Source: an uncultured Collinsella sp. (GTDB taxonomy: Bacteria; Actinomycetota; Coriobacteriia; Coriobacteriales; Coriobacteriaceae). From it: a stretch of DNA of 64,000 nucleotides. The position numbers and the translations under genes were made by a program. Numbering within the stretch: the stretch's first letter is position 1; every line of letters starts with the position of its first letter. The stretch lies in contig CABUHI010000004.1 of the NCBI GenBank assembly GCA_902491345.1, positions 60,073 to 124,072 of the forward strand, written 5' to 3'. This document shows positions 24,598 through 33,461 of this stretch, one piece after another. The notes beneath the pieces are model-generated. The model worked only from the letters and a program-made list of their open reading frames with translations, did not search any database and was not told where the DNA came from.

Positions 24598-25251
24598 CTA
24601 CTTGTCGCCGGCCGCCGCCTTGGCCTCATTGAGGTAACTATAGAAGCTGTATTTGGAGATGCCAAAGAACTCGCAGGCGCGCTCGCTCGACTTGGAAATG
24701 AGGAAGGCTCCGCGACGGTCGAGGTAGCCAATGGCACGAATGCGCTCGTCTTTGGTCATGAGTGCCGCGGGCTTGCCCACAAACTGCTCGCACTCGTGCA
24801 GCAGGTCCTCGAGCAGGTCGCCGATGTTCTTGGTAATGGGCTCGGGCTCGGTGTAGCCCGTGCCGCCGGTGCCGGTAAAGGCGTCGAGCGAACGCTCAAA
24901 AGCCTTCATAAGCGTAATGTCAAAGTTGATGCCCAAAATGCCGACGGGTTTGCCCTCATCGTTGCGGATAAAGATCGTCGAGGACTTGAGCAGCTTGCCA
25001 TCGGTGGTTTTGGTGAGGTATGGCTCGCGGTCGTGTACGTCGGTGGCGCCCTCGTGCATGGACTCAAACACGATATGGCTGGGGCCGTCACCCAGTTTGC
25101 GCCCGCTGACGTGGCCGTTTTCGATCACTACGATGGAGTGGTCCACGTCCTCGGTCTCCAGATCGTGGACGACGACTTCGCAGTTGGGGCCAAATTGGAG
25201 CGCCAGACCGTGTGCAAGGCGCTTATAAAACTCAATCTGTGCGGGGGTCAT
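24598..25251 (-). CDS. YheO/DauR-type transcriptional regulator with PAS and HTH domains
   Basis: The protein has 217 residues from the ATG at 25251, which follows AGGAAGG by 5 bases; ten earlier codons are open but lack a site. Residues 1-115 form the YheO-like PAS domain (FGPNCEVVVHDLE, then SSTIFIRNDEGKPVGILGINFDIT). The C-terminal part has DERIRAIGYLDRRGAFLISKSS followed by an HTH helix pair ending FFGISKYSFYSYLNEAK. Relatives control amino-acid catabolic genes such as D-arginine dehydrogenase in Pseudomonas. The gene diverges from ygeX, and the shared intergenic region holds two identical palindromic sites. It is therefore likely to control the diaminopropionate and purine catabolic operon, sensing a pathway metabolite through the PAS domain. 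That role is inferred. Confidence 0.85.
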   Translation of the reverse strand: MTPAQIEFYKRLAHGLALQFGPNCEVVVHDLETEDVDHSIVVIENGHVSGRKLGDGPSHIVFESMHEGATDVHDREPYLTKTTDGKLLKSSTIFIRNDEGKPVGILGINFDITLMKAFERSLDAFTGTGGTGYTEPEPITKNIGDLLEDLLHECEQFVGKPAALMTKDERIRAIGYLDRRGAFLISKSSERACEFFGISKYSFYSYLNEAKAAAGDK

Positions 25252-25370
25252 AGGTGCCTTCCTAAAAATTAGTTTGGGCACACTTTGCCATAAACCACAC
25301 TTGTTCGCAAATGTCGAAGGTGTCGCTGCGTTATGTGACCGTTCGGCGGCGAAAAGGTACCGATTGCGGT

Positions 25371-25436
25371 AACAAACAATTTGTTAGGTTTGCCAATCAA
25401 AAAGTGTGATAGAACAGTGCTAACAAACTTTTTGTT
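25371..25436. promoter_or_regulatory. Twin AACAAA-N3-TTTGTT operators between the regulator and ygeX
   Basis: Two copies occur at 25371-25385 and 25422-25436. Each has AACAAA and TTTGTT arms around a 3-base spacer, and their starts are 51 bp apart, close to five helical turns. They lie between the divergent YheO-type gene and ygeX, about 95-160 bp before the ygeX ATG. Cooperative binding of the regulator is the natural reading. Confidence 0.7.
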
Positions 25437-25528
25437 TGGCATCCACATAAAAGTTCAGTCGCATGAATGGGAATGGGCTGAAACGCGTATGCGGGGGCCG
25501 GCAAGAGAGGACTTAAGGAGTTCACCGT

Positions 25529-26743
25529 ATGGCCGATAAGATCCAGTGGGCGGGCAACACGATGCCCAAGAGCGATGACAAGCACTTGGGAATCATGAGC
25601 CTCGACCACGTGAAGAAGGCCCGCGCCTTCCACCAGTCGTTCCCCCAATATACCGTCACTCCGCTTGCCCGCCTGGATGGCCAGGCTGCGCGCCTGGGCC
25701 TGTCCAACCTGTGCGTTAAGGACGAGAGCTATCGCTTTGGCCTCAACGCCTTTAAGGTTCTGGGCGGCTCGTTTGCCATGGCCAATTACATTGCCGACGA
25801 GACCGGCAAGGACGTTGCCGAGTGCACCTTCGATTACCTGACCTCCGATCAGCTTGCCAAGGACTTTGGCCAGGCCACCTTTTTTACCGCTACCGACGGC
25901 AACCATGGCCGCGGCGTGGCATGGGCTGCCAACAAGCTGGGTCAGAAGGCCGTCGTGCACATGCCCAAAGGTTCCACCAAGCCCCGCTTCGATAACATCG
26001 CCGCCGAGGGCGCCACGGTGACCATCGAAGAGGTCAACTACGACGAGTGCGTGCGCATGGCCGCCGCCGAGGCCGACGCCTGCGAGCGCGGCGTCATCGT
26101 TCAGGACACTGCCTGGGAGGGCTACGAGAAGATCCCGTCTTGGATCATGGAGGGCTACGGCACCATGGCTTCCGAGGCTGCCGAGCAGCTGCGCGAGATG
26201 GCCATCAATCGCCCGACGCACGTCTTTGTCCAGGCTGGCGTGGGCTCGCTGGCTGGCGCCGTGGTGGGCTACTTCACCAACCTGTATCCCGATAACCCGC
26301 CCACCTTCGTCGTGGTTGAGTGCGCGCCTGCCGCCTGCCTGTACAAGGGCGCTGCCGCCGGCGACGGCGATCCGCGCATCGTGGGCGGCGACATGCCCTC
26401 CATCATGGCCGGTCTGTGCTGCGGCGAGCCCAACATCTTGGGCTGGGATATCCTGCGCAACCACACCACCGCCTTCGTGTCCTGCCCCGACTGGGTCACC
26501 GCTCGCGGCATGCGCACCCTGGGCGCTCCCGAGAAGGGCGACCCGCGCGTCATTTCCGGCGAGTCCGGCGCTGTGACCACCGGCCTGGTCGAGACTCTCA
26601 TGCTCGATCCCGAGTACGCCGAGCTCAAGGAGCTCATCGGCCTGGATAAGACGAGCTCCGTGCTCTGCTTCTCCACGGAAGGTGACACGGACCCCGACCA
26701 GTATCGGCGCATTGTCTGGGAAGGCGAGTATCCCACTTGCTAA
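25529..26743 (+). CDS. ygeX: Diaminopropionate ammonia-lyase
   Basis: The protein has 404 residues, a typical length. It is a PLP fold-type II enzyme that converts 2,3-diaminopropionate to pyruvate and ammonia. SYRFGLNAFKVLGGS places the cofactor-binding lysine at residue 76. ATDGNHGRGVAWAA is the phosphate-binding loop region typical of this family, and GVGSLAGAVVGYF is the glycine-rich loop. The ATG at 25529 has AAGGAG upstream. It is the first gene of the plus-strand catabolic cluster and is divergent from the YheO-type regulator. In E. coli and many gut anaerobes the gene sits beside ygeY, ygeW and selenium-dependent molybdenum hydroxylase genes, as here. Confidence 0.93.
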   Translation: MADKIQWAGNTMPKSDDKHLGIMSLDHVKKARAFHQSFPQYTVTPLARLDGQAARLGLSNLCVKDESYRFGLNAFKVLGGSFAMANYIADETGKDVAECTFDYLTSDQLAKDFGQATFFTATDGNHGRGVAWAANKLGQKAVVHMPKGSTKPRFDNIAAEGATVTIEEVNYDECVRMAAAEADACERGVIVQDTAWEGYEKIPSWIMEGYGTMASEAAEQLREMAINRPTHVFVQAGVGSLAGAVVGYFTNLYPDNPPTFVVVECAPAACLYKGAAAGDGDPRIVGGDMPSIMAGLCCGEPNILGWDILRNHTTAFVSCPDWVTARGMRTLGAPEKGDPRVISGESGAVTTGLVETLMLDPEYAELKELIGLDKTSSVLCFSTEGDTDPDQYRRIVWEGEYPTC

Positions 26744-26817
26744 TCGTTGGGGCGGAGTAAATAGGTATCGCTCCGCCATCTCACAGGTAGATTCCTTCGT
26801 TTGAAAGGTTATGAACA

Positions 26818-28203
26818 ATGGCTAAAGAACTCGATTTCGAAGCTATCAAGGTTGCTGCTGAGTCTCATCGTGCTGATATGACGCGTTTTCTTCGCGCAAT
26901 GATCTCCCATCCCTCTGAGTCTTGCGAAGAGGGCGAGGTCGTCGCCTGCATCAAGGCCGAGATGGAGAACCTTGGCTATGACGAGGTCAAGGTCGACGGC
27001 CTGGGCAACGTTATGGGCTTTATGGGCGAGGGCGACAAGATCATCGCTATCGACTCCCACATCGACACTGTCGGCATCGGCAACATCGAGAACTGGGATG
27101 CCGATCCCTATGAGGGCTACGAGACCGACGAGATCATCTACGGCCGCGGCGGCTCCGACCAGGAGGGTGGCATGGCTTCTGCTACCTACGCTGCCAAGAT
27201 GATGAAGGACATGGGCCTCATCCCCGAGGGCTACAAGATCATGGTCGTCGGCACTGTCCAGGAAGAGGACTGCGACGGCATGTGCTGGCAGTACATCTAC
27301 AACAAGGACGGCATTAAGCCCGAGTTTGTCATTTCCACCGAGCCCACCGACGGCGGCATCTATCGCGGTCACCGCGGCCGCATGGAGATCCGCGTCGACG
27401 TTCACGGCACCTCCTGCCACGGCTCTGCTCCCGACCGCGGCGACAATGCCATCTACAAGATGGCCGACATCATCGCCGACGTTCGCGCTCTCAACAACAA
27501 CGGCTGCGACGAGTCGACCGACATCAAGGGCCTCGTCAAGATGCTCGATCCCAAGTACAACCCCGAGCACTTCGAGGACGCCCGCTTCCTGGGCCGCGGC
27601 ACCTGCACCGTCAGCCAGATCTTCTACACCAGCCCCAGCCGTTGCGCTGTCGCTGACTCCTGCGCCATCTCCATCGACCGTCGCATGACCGCCGGTGAGA
27701 CCTGGGAGTCCTGCCTGGACGAGATCCGTAACCTGCCGGCAGCCAAGAAGTACGGCGACGACGTGAAGGTCTCCATGTACATGTACGACCGTCCGTCCTG
27801 GACCGGCGAGGTCTACGAGACCGAGGCTTACTTCCCCACGTGGATCAACAAGGAGACCGCTCCGCACGTCAAGGCCCTCGTCGACGCCCATAAGGCTATG
27901 TTCGGTGACGAGCGCATCGGCTGCGAGCCCAGCATGGACAAGCGCACCGGTCGTCCGCTGTGCGACAAGTGGACCTTCTCCACGAACTGCGTTTCCATCC
28001 AGGGCCGCTATGGCATCCCCTGCGTCGGCTTTGGCCCGGGTGCCGAGTCTCAGGCTCACGCTCCCAACGAGGTCACCTACAAGGACGACCTGGTCACCGC
28101 TGCCGCCATGTATGTGGCTGCCCTGAACCTCTACGATCCGAGCCAGGCCGATGGCGATGCCACCGTGTTCCGCGCCGGTCTGACCAACAACAAGATCGAC
28201 TAG
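26818..28203 (+). CDS. ygeY: YgeY-type M20 family hydrolase linked to selenium metabolism
   Basis: The protein has 461 residues. It is a zinc-dependent M20 peptidase/deacylase-like enzyme: DSHIDTVG supplies the first metal His and Asp, [10 protein letters not shown] the bridging Asp, and QEEDCDG the catalytic Glu pair. HGRAS-like and His-rich motifs follow ([16 protein letters not shown]). YgeY occurs with ygeX and ygeW in purine/selenium clusters and its substrate has not been established to my knowledge. The gene is 74 bp after ygeX with TGAAAGG ahead of its ATG. A 10-bp perfect GC stem follows the stop codon. Confidence 0.9.
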   Translation: MAKELDFEAIKVAAESHRADMTRFLRAMISHPSESCEEGEVVACIKAEMENLGYDEVKVDGLGNVMGFMGEGDKIIAIDSHIDTVGIGNIENWDADPYEGYETDEIIYGRGGSDQEGGMASATYAAKMMKDMGLIPEGYKIMVVGTVQEEDCDGMCWQYIYNKDGIKPEFVISTEPTDGGIYRGHRGRMEIRVDVHGTSCHGSAPDRGDNAIYKMADIIADVRALNNNGCDESTDIKGLVKMLDPKYNPEHFEDARFLGRGTCTVSQIFYTSPSRCAVADSCAISIDRRMTAGETWESCLDEIRNLPAAKKYGDDVKVSMYMYDRPSWTGEVYETEAYFPTWINKETAPHVKALVDAHKAMFGDERIGCEPSMDKRTGRPLCDKWTFSTNCVSIQGRYGIPCVGFGPGAESQAHAPNEVTYKDDLVTAAAMYVAALNLYDPSQADGDATVFRAGLTNNKID

Positions 28204-28225
28204 TCCCATTCCTCGATCTTGTTGA

Positions 28226-28250
28226 GCCGGGGGCAGTTTATGCCCCCGGC
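28226..28250 (+). terminator. GC-rich hairpin after ygeY
   Basis: GCCGGGGGCA pairs perfectly with TGCCCCCGGC across GTTTA. There is no T-run, so it may slow or partly stop transcription, or protect the 3' end of the ygeX-ygeY message, rather than act as a full terminator. Confidence 0.45.
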
Positions 28251-28404
28251 GCCTCCTGTTGACTTGGGGCCCGCGGTCGTTATCTCCCATGCTTCCTCGA
28301 CGGTGGCGGGTCCTCGTCATAGCGCTCTGCATGTTCTAGCCACACGCGCATGCCGGAGCGCATCTACTCATTGCGATCGTTTCACCTTTAGAAAGGACAT
28401 TTAC

Positions 28405-29607
28405 ATGGACGCCAAGTTTACCGAGCTCGTCGAGCAGCTGAACGGCCTCGATTTTAAGGGTATGTACGGCAGCGACTTCCTGCACACCTGGGATAAGACC
28501 ACCGATGAGCTCAAGGCGCTCTACATCGTCGCCGACGCTCTGCGCGAGCTGCGCGAGAACAACGTTTCGTCCAAGATCTTCGATTCGGGCCTGGCCGTCT
28601 CGCTGTTCCGCGACAACTCCACCCGTACGCGCTTCTCCTTCTCTAAGGCCGCCAACCTGCTCGGCCTTGAGCTGCAGGACCTGGACGAGAAGAAGTCCCA
28701 GATCGCTCACGGCGAGACCGTCCGCGAGACCGCTACCATGATCTCCTTCATGGCCGACGTCATCGGCATCCGCGACGACATGTACATCGGTAAGGGCGAC
28801 GCCTACATGGCCGAGGTCTCCGAGTCTGTCCAGCAGGCTTACGAGGACGGCGTTCTGGATCACCGTCCCACGCTCATCTCCCTGCAGTCCGACTCCGATC
28901 ACCCCACGCAGTCCTCTGCCGACATGCTCTACCTTATCAACGAGTTTGGCGGCCTCGAGAACCTCAAGGGCAAGAAGGTTGCCGTCACCTGGGCCTATTC
29001 GCCTTCTTACGGCAAGCCGCTGTCCTGCCCGCAGTCGCTGATCAGCCTGCTGCCCCGCTTTGGCATGGACGTCACCCTGGCTCACCCCGAGGGCTACGAC
29101 CTCATGCCCGAGGTCGTCGAGCGCGCCAAGAGCTATGCCGCCGAGTCCGGCACCACCTTTAAGCAGGTCAACACCATGGCCGAGGCCTTCGAGGGCGCCG
29201 ACATCGTGATCCCCAAGAGCTGGGCTCCGTTTGCCGCCATGGAGAAGCGCACCAACCTGTACGCCGAGGGCGACGACGCCGGCATCGCAGCGCTCGAGAA
29301 GGAGCTGCTCGCCCAGAACGCCACCCATCAGGACTGGTGCTCCACGACCGAGCTCATGGAGAAGACTGCCAACGGCCAGGACACCATCTTTATGCATCCG
29401 CTGCCCGCCGACATCTCCGGTGTCTCCTGCGAGCACGGCGAGGTTAACGCCGACGTCTTCGACATGCACCGTGTGGGCATGTACAAGGAGGCCAGCTACA
29501 AGCCGTACGCCATCGCAGCCATGATGTTCCTGCAGAAGGTTGCCAATCCCGCCGCTACCCTCAAGGCCCTCGACGAGCGCAACACCGCCCGTTGGTTCCA
29601 GGCCTAA
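28405..29607 (+). CDS. ygeW: YgeW-type knotted carbamoyltransferase
   Basis: The protein has 400 residues. The ATG at 28405 follows GAAAGGA; the longer open frame upstream crosses the intergenic region and is not used. FRDNSTRTRFSF near residue 70 is the carbamoyl-phosphate binding loop of the transcarbamylase family, with STRTR in the usual place. DHPTQS at residue 164 and HPLPAD at residue 331 are the other family signatures. The YgeW subgroup has a knotted C-terminal domain; its substrate may be a ureido or oxamate-type compound in purine breakdown, but this is not settled. A terminator follows at 29631. The gene belongs to the same cluster as ygeX and ygeY. Confidence 0.92.
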   Translation: MDAKFTELVEQLNGLDFKGMYGSDFLHTWDKTTDELKALYIVADALRELRENNVSSKIFDSGLAVSLFRDNSTRTRFSFSKAANLLGLELQDLDEKKSQIAHGETVRETATMISFMADVIGIRDDMYIGKGDAYMAEVSESVQQAYEDGVLDHRPTLISLQSDSDHPTQSSADMLYLINEFGGLENLKGKKVAVTWAYSPSYGKPLSCPQSLISLLPRFGMDVTLAHPEGYDLMPEVVERAKSYAAESGTTFKQVNTMAEAFEGADIVIPKSWAPFAAMEKRTNLYAEGDDAGIAALEKELLAQNATHQDWCSTTELMEKTANGQDTIFMHPLPADISGVSCEHGEVNADVFDMHRVGMYKEASYKPYAIAAMMFLQKVANPAATLKALDERNTARWFQA

Positions 29608-29630
29608 AGCCGGGTTGAGGTAAGCCATGT

Positions 29631-29670
29631 AAAGGGGGCGCTCTGCCAACCGGCGGGGTGCCCCTTTTTT
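29631..29670 (+). terminator. Rho-independent terminator after ygeW
   Basis: AAAGGGGGC pairs with GTGCCCCTTT with one mismatch around a longer loop, and ends in TTTTTT. It is 24 bp after the ygeW stop, so the ygeX-ygeY-ygeW unit likely ends here and the next genes use another promoter. Confidence 0.65.
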
Positions 29671-29757
29671 GCATCGCGGGCGTGCGGGATAAGCGCTTTC
29701 GATGTGGATGCCCGCGGCGCGAGTTATGGGTACGATGGTTTCAGGGGAGGTATCACC

Positions 29758-30372
29758 ATGAAACTTGGATGCGTCATTATGGCTTCGGGCGAGGGCAAGC
29801 GGTTTGGCTCTAACAAGATGCTTGCCGATATCTATGGCGAGCCGCTGGTTGCCCGAACCATCGATTCGGTTCCCCGGGGCTTTGACGTTGTGGTTTCGAC
29901 GCGTTGGCCCGAGGTCGTCCAGATTTGCGAGGACAAGCATTGCCCGTGCGTGCTGCACGATGGCGAGCTGCGCAGTCAAAGCATTAAGGCGGGCCTTTCG
30001 TGGGGGGCAGAACGCAACTGGAAAGGTTGCCTCTTTTTGCCGGGCGACCAGCCGCTCGTGAGTTTGGATTCTTTTGAGGCTATGGTTCGTGCATTTGACG
30101 AGCGTGGCCGCAAACATCCGGCGCGTCTTGCGTGCAACGGTGAGCCTTCGAGCCCGGTGCTCTTTCCGGCGGAACTGTTCGATGCACTTATGTGTCTTGA
30201 GGGCAAGGACGGCGGGGGCTCGATTCTCAAAGGTCGCGTCGACGTTGCGCTGGTCGAGGCGCGTGCCTACGAGCTGTGGGACGTCGATACCGTCAAGGGA
30301 CAGCGACGCATAACGGAGCATATCGCGGCCTGCTCGTATTTTGATCGCGTGGCCAACTGTATGAATCGATAA
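29758..30372 (+). CDS. MocA-like molybdenum cofactor nucleotidyltransferase
   Basis: The protein has 204 residues from the ATG at 29758, which follows GGGGAGG. MASGEGKRFGSNKML at residues 8-22 is the GxGxRxG nucleotide-binding loop of NTP-transferase enzymes such as MocA (cytidylyltransferase) and E. coli YgfJ. FLPGDQPLV carries the metal-binding Asp. Family members attach CMP to the molybdopterin cofactor, as needed by xanthine dehydrogenase family enzymes. In this setting, next to hydantoinase, yqeC, yqeB and xdhC, a role in maturing the Mo-hydroxylase is strongly supported by context. It ends 8 bp before the hydantoinase gene, so the two are co-transcribed. Confidence 0.85.
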   Translation: MKLGCVIMASGEGKRFGSNKMLADIYGEPLVARTIDSVPRGFDVVVSTRWPEVVQICEDKHCPCVLHDGELRSQSIKAGLSWGAERNWKGCLFLPGDQPLVSLDSFEAMVRAFDERGRKHPARLACNGEPSSPVLFPAELFDALMCLEGKDGGGSILKGRVDVALVEARAYELWDVDTVKGQRRITEHIAACSYFDRVANCMNR

Positions 30373-30380
30373 GGAGCAAC

Positions 30381-31748
30381 ATGATCATCATCAAAAACGG
30401 CGCGCTCGTGACGCCCCAGGGGCTTCGCCGCGCCGATCTTGCCATGGAGGGCGACAAGATTGTGCGGATCGCCGCGGCGATTGAGCCGGCCGAGGGCGAT
30501 ACCGTCCAGGACGCCACCGACTGTTGGGTGTTCCCCGGCTTTATCGACGGCCACACGCACATGCAGTGCTGGACTGGCATGGATTGGACGGCCGATAGCT
30601 TTGAGACCGGTACGCGTGCGGCTGCCTGCGGCGGTACGACGACCATCGTGGACTACGCGACGGCCGATCGCGGCGTGACCATGCCCGATGCCTTGGCCGA
30701 GTGGCATCGCCGCGCCGACGGAACCTGCACGGCCAACTACGCGTTTCATATGGCACTCGCCGAGTGGAATGAATGCAACCGCGCCGATCTTTCGGCCATG
30801 CGCGAGGCGGGCGTGTCGTCGTTTAAGACCTACTTTGCCTATGACCACCTGCGCCTGGACGACGCCGAGACGCTCGAGGTGCTGGAGGAGCTCAAGCGCG
30901 TGGGCGGTATCCTGTGCGTGCATTGCGAGAACGGCACGCTGGTGAATGAACTGCAGAAGCGCGTGTACGAGCAGGGGATTCATGGGCCCGAGGGACATGC
31001 GCTCAGCCGTCCGGATGTGTGTGAGGCCGAGGCCGTGAGCCGCCTACTGTATCTGGCACACTTGGCCGGCGACGCCCCGGTCAACGTGGTGCACCTTTCG
31101 ACCAAGCTGGGGCTCGAGGCCATTCGCGCCGCCAAAGCGCGCGGGCAGAAGAACATCTATGTCGAGACATGCCCTCAGTATCTGATACTCGACGACACCT
31201 GCTATCTGGAGCAGGGCGAGGACGGCTTTGCGGGCGCCAAGTACGTGATGAGCCCGCCGCTGCGCCATGCTGGCGACCGCGCCGCGCTGCGCGAGGCACT
31301 TGTGGCCGGCGAGATCGATACCATCGCCACCGACCACTGCAGCTTTAATCTGCACGGGCAAAAGGACCGCGGGCGCGACGACTTCCGCGCGATTCCCAAC
31401 GGCGGGCCCGGCGTGGAGCATCGTCCCGTCGCGATTGCCACGAGCTTTGAGGGACAGCTGGGCCCCGAGGACCTTTGCCGCTTGATGAGCGAGAACCCGG
31501 CGCGCGTCTTTGGCATGTATCCGCGCAAGGGCTGTCTTGCCGAGGGTGCCGATGCCGACGTGTGCGTATGGGATCCCAAGGCGCGTTGGACGATCAGTGC
31601 CGCGACGCAGCATCAGGCCGTGGACTACACGCCGCTCGAGGGCTTTGAGGCACATGGCCGCGCCAAGGCTGTGTTTGTGAACGGCGTGCTGGCTGCGCGC
31701 GACGGCGAGCCCACCGGAGCCCAGCCCGGCCGCTACGTGCCCCGCTAA
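30381..31748 (+). CDS. Dihydropyrimidinase / D-hydantoinase family amidohydrolase
   Basis: The protein has 455 residues, a normal length. It opens cyclic amides such as hydantoins or dihydropyrimidines. GFIDGHTHMQ supplies the first two metal-binding histidines, VSSFKTYFAY holds the lysine that is carbamylated, and HCEN and ATDHCSF give the remaining metal ligands. PPLRHAGDRAALREAL is also typical of the family. It is 8 bp downstream of the MocA-like gene. E. coli has a similar hydantoinase (HyuA) in its ygeW-ygeX-ygeY region. The real substrate is unknown. The convergent yqeC gene follows, and a dispersed palindrome lies between their stop codons. Confidence 0.9.
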   Translation: MIIIKNGALVTPQGLRRADLAMEGDKIVRIAAAIEPAEGDTVQDATDCWVFPGFIDGHTHMQCWTGMDWTADSFETGTRAAACGGTTTIVDYATADRGVTMPDALAEWHRRADGTCTANYAFHMALAEWNECNRADLSAMREAGVSSFKTYFAYDHLRLDDAETLEVLEELKRVGGILCVHCENGTLVNELQKRVYEQGIHGPEGHALSRPDVCEAEAVSRLLYLAHLAGDAPVNVVHLSTKLGLEAIRAAKARGQKNIYVETCPQYLILDDTCYLEQGEDGFAGAKYVMSPPLRHAGDRAALREALVAGEIDTIATDHCSFNLHGQKDRGRDDFRAIPNGGPGVEHRPVAIATSFEGQLGPEDLCRLMSENPARVFGMYPRKGCLAEGADADVCVWDPKARWTISAATQHQAVDYTPLEGFEAHGRAKAVFVNGVLAARDGEPTGAQPGRYVPR

Positions 31749-31763
31749 CAGGGGGGGGTGCCG

Positions 31764-31800
31764 GGGTAGCTAATTTGGGACGGGGCTCTTTTAGCTACCC
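31764..31800. repeat. Dispersed palindrome between convergent genes (one copy)
   Basis: GGGTAGCTAA at 31764-31773 pairs perfectly with TTAGCTACCC at 31791-31800. The interior TTTGGGACGGGGC matches the two copies at 56323-56405. It is placed between the hydantoinase stop codon and the yqeC stop codon, where a bidirectional terminator would be expected. Confidence 0.85.
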
Positions 31801-31820
31801 TGGGGGCTAGACCAGCGGGT

Positions 31821-32555
31821 CTACTTGAGACTGGTGGCGATGATGGGGCGGCTGAGGGCTACCTGGAAGCGATCTGCCATCGTTGAGTCGGCAAGCGTGT
31901 CGACTTGGTTGAGCATGACGCGTGCGGTGCTGAGTCCCAGCGCCTGCATCTCGGAATTGAGCACCTGGGCGACGCGCTCGGGCGTGGCGATGTCGGTGAG
32001 CTCGCAGCCGCAACGCTCGCAAAAGAGCTCGGGGCGGTGGACGGCTTCGTTGATGGGCTTGCCGAGCCCCGAGGCGCCGACGAGCCAGATGACGTTGGCC
32101 GTGCCGGCGGGAACGACCGGCTCCCACGGGGCGTGGGCCTTGAGCGGGAGCCGCTTGCTGCCGTCCGCCTCGGCCAGGACGTAGTCAAAGCGCTGCGCCA
32201 GCTGGTCGAGCGGCTCGGCAGGGGAGGAGAGCTTGCCCGTCTCCGGGTCCAAAACACCCGCCTGGCAGATACTTCCGCGGCTCATGCCCGCGCATGCCTC
32301 GCAGGTGCAACCGGGGACATGCGAGGCGCCCGGCTTCCAAGGCGCGGCGTCCAGGCGACGGCTCGACCCGTCCCACGGCACGCCGGCGACGGGGAACATA
32401 TGCGTGGTGGTGCAGAGGAGCGCGCGGCCGCCAGCGCGCATAAGCTCAAGGCCGAGCGTCTTTAGCAAGGTCGACTTGCCACCGCTGCCGATAATCGCGG
32501 TAATGCCCGGCTTGATCCTGAGCGCCGAGGCAAGATTGCCGCTAACCGTTTCCAT
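31821..32555 (-). CDS. yqeC: YqeC-type putative selenium-dependent hydroxylase cofactor protein
   Basis: The protein has 244 residues. A P-loop (ITAIIGSGGKSTLLKTLG at residues 19-36) opens the protein. The family signatures CTTTHMFP, LAEADGSKRLPLKAHAPWEP and the cysteine pair GCTCEACAG are present. YqeC is found with selenium-dependent molybdenum hydroxylases and is thought to help make or insert their selenium cofactor; direct biochemistry is limited. It reads against yqeB with about 100 bp between their starts, so the two share a divergent promoter region. Its neighbours yqeB and xdhC point to the same maturation job. Confidence 0.88.
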   Translation of the reverse strand: METVSGNLASALRIKPGITAIIGSGGKSTLLKTLGLELMRAGGRALLCTTTHMFPVAGVPWDGSSRRLDAAPWKPGASHVPGCTCEACAGMSRGSICQAGVLDPETGKLSSPAEPLDQLAQRFDYVLAEADGSKRLPLKAHAPWEPVVPAGTANVIWLVGASGLGKPINEAVHRPELFCERCGCELTDIATPERVAQVLNSEMQALGLSTARVMLNQVDTLADSTMADRFQVALSRPIIATSLK

Positions 32556-32657
32556 CTGTTCACCGCCGTATAATACTGTGATAATAAATAATCATCAGAG
32601 TAGCGGTCGAACCGCATTTGCTCTGCTCAAACCGTAGCACAGGGAGGTGTCCCGGGA

Positions 32658-33452
32658 ATGCTCGTTTATGTTCGCGGCGCCGGCGATATCGCCACGGGTG
32701 TGGCTGCTCGTCTGGTGCGCGCCGGCGTGTCGGTCGTCATGGCCGATATCGCGGTCCCCACGTGCATCCGTCGCACGATCAGTTTTTGCGAGGCCATTCG
32801 CTTGGGCGAGGTCGAGGTCGAGGGCATTCGCGCTCGCTTGGCACAGTCGCCGGCTGAGGCGCTTGCGATTACCGAGGCGGGGGATGTCGCCGTGGTGGTG
32901 GACCCCCAGGCCAAGATGCTCGACGAACTGAAACCCGCTGCCGTGGTCGACGCAATTCTGGCTAAGCGCAACCTGGGCACCACGCGCGATATGGCGCCTG
33001 TCGTTATCGCCGTGGGGCCGGGCTTTACCGCGCCGGTCGATTGCGACGCCGTGGTCGAGACCATGCGCGGTCATTTCCTCGGCCGCGTCATCACCCAGGG
33101 CTCGCCCCAGCCCAATACGGGCGTGCCGGGTGTCATCGCCGGCTATGGCAAGGAGCGCGTTATCCACAGCCCCGCCGCCGGCGTGTTTCGGTCCGACCAT
33201 GCGATCGGCGATATCGTGAGCGCCGGAGACGTGATTGGCTACGCGGGCGATACGCCCATGGTCACGCAGATTGACGGCTGCCTGCGCGGCCTTTTGGCAG
33301 ACGGCGTTCGAGTTACCGAGGGCTTTAAGTGCGCCGATGTCGACCCGCGCGGCGACACCAGCTACATCAACTATATTTCGGACAAGGCGACATCGGTCGG
33401 CGGCGGCGTGCTCGAGGCGCTCGCCATGCTCACCGACGTTTTTAGGGGATAG
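32658..33452 (+). CDS. yqeB: Selenium-dependent molybdenum cofactor biosynthesis protein, YqeB/EF2563 type
   Basis: The protein has 264 residues and starts at an ATG preceded by GGGAGGTGT. The N-terminus MLVYVRGAGDIATGVAARLVRAG is a Rossmann-like nucleotide-binding start, a hallmark of YqeB/EF2563 proteins. The family is restricted to organisms with selenium-dependent molybdenum hydroxylases and is used as a marker for that trait. VGPGFTAPVDCDAVVETMRG and GAVDVV-like glycine motifs support the assignment. The gene ends 9 bp before xdhC and is co-transcribed with it. Together they indicate that the truncated xanthine dehydrogenase at the left edge belongs to the labile-selenium class. Confidence 0.9.
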   Translation: MLVYVRGAGDIATGVAARLVRAGVSVVMADIAVPTCIRRTISFCEAIRLGEVEVEGIRARLAQSPAEALAITEAGDVAVVVDPQAKMLDELKPAAVVDAILAKRNLGTTRDMAPVVIAVGPGFTAPVDCDAVVETMRGHFLGRVITQGSPQPNTGVPGVIAGYGKERVIHSPAAGVFRSDHAIGDIVSAGDVIGYAGDTPMVTQIDGCLRGLLADGVRVTEGFKCADVDPRGDTSYINYISDKATSVGGGVLEALAMLTDVFRG

Positions 33453-33461
33453 GAAGCGACG

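Noticed and set aside
25397..26818. 473-codon minus-strand frame opposite ygeX
   Set aside because: Mirror of ygeX codon bias; the ygeX frame carries all catalytic motifs.
26809..28332. 507-codon minus-strand frame opposite ygeY
   Set aside because: Low-complexity V/G/D-rich translation typical of the reverse of a high-GC gene.
28336..30321. 661-codon minus-strand frame opposite ygeW and the MocA-like gene
   Set aside because: Crosses two well-supported genes and a terminator; no domain.
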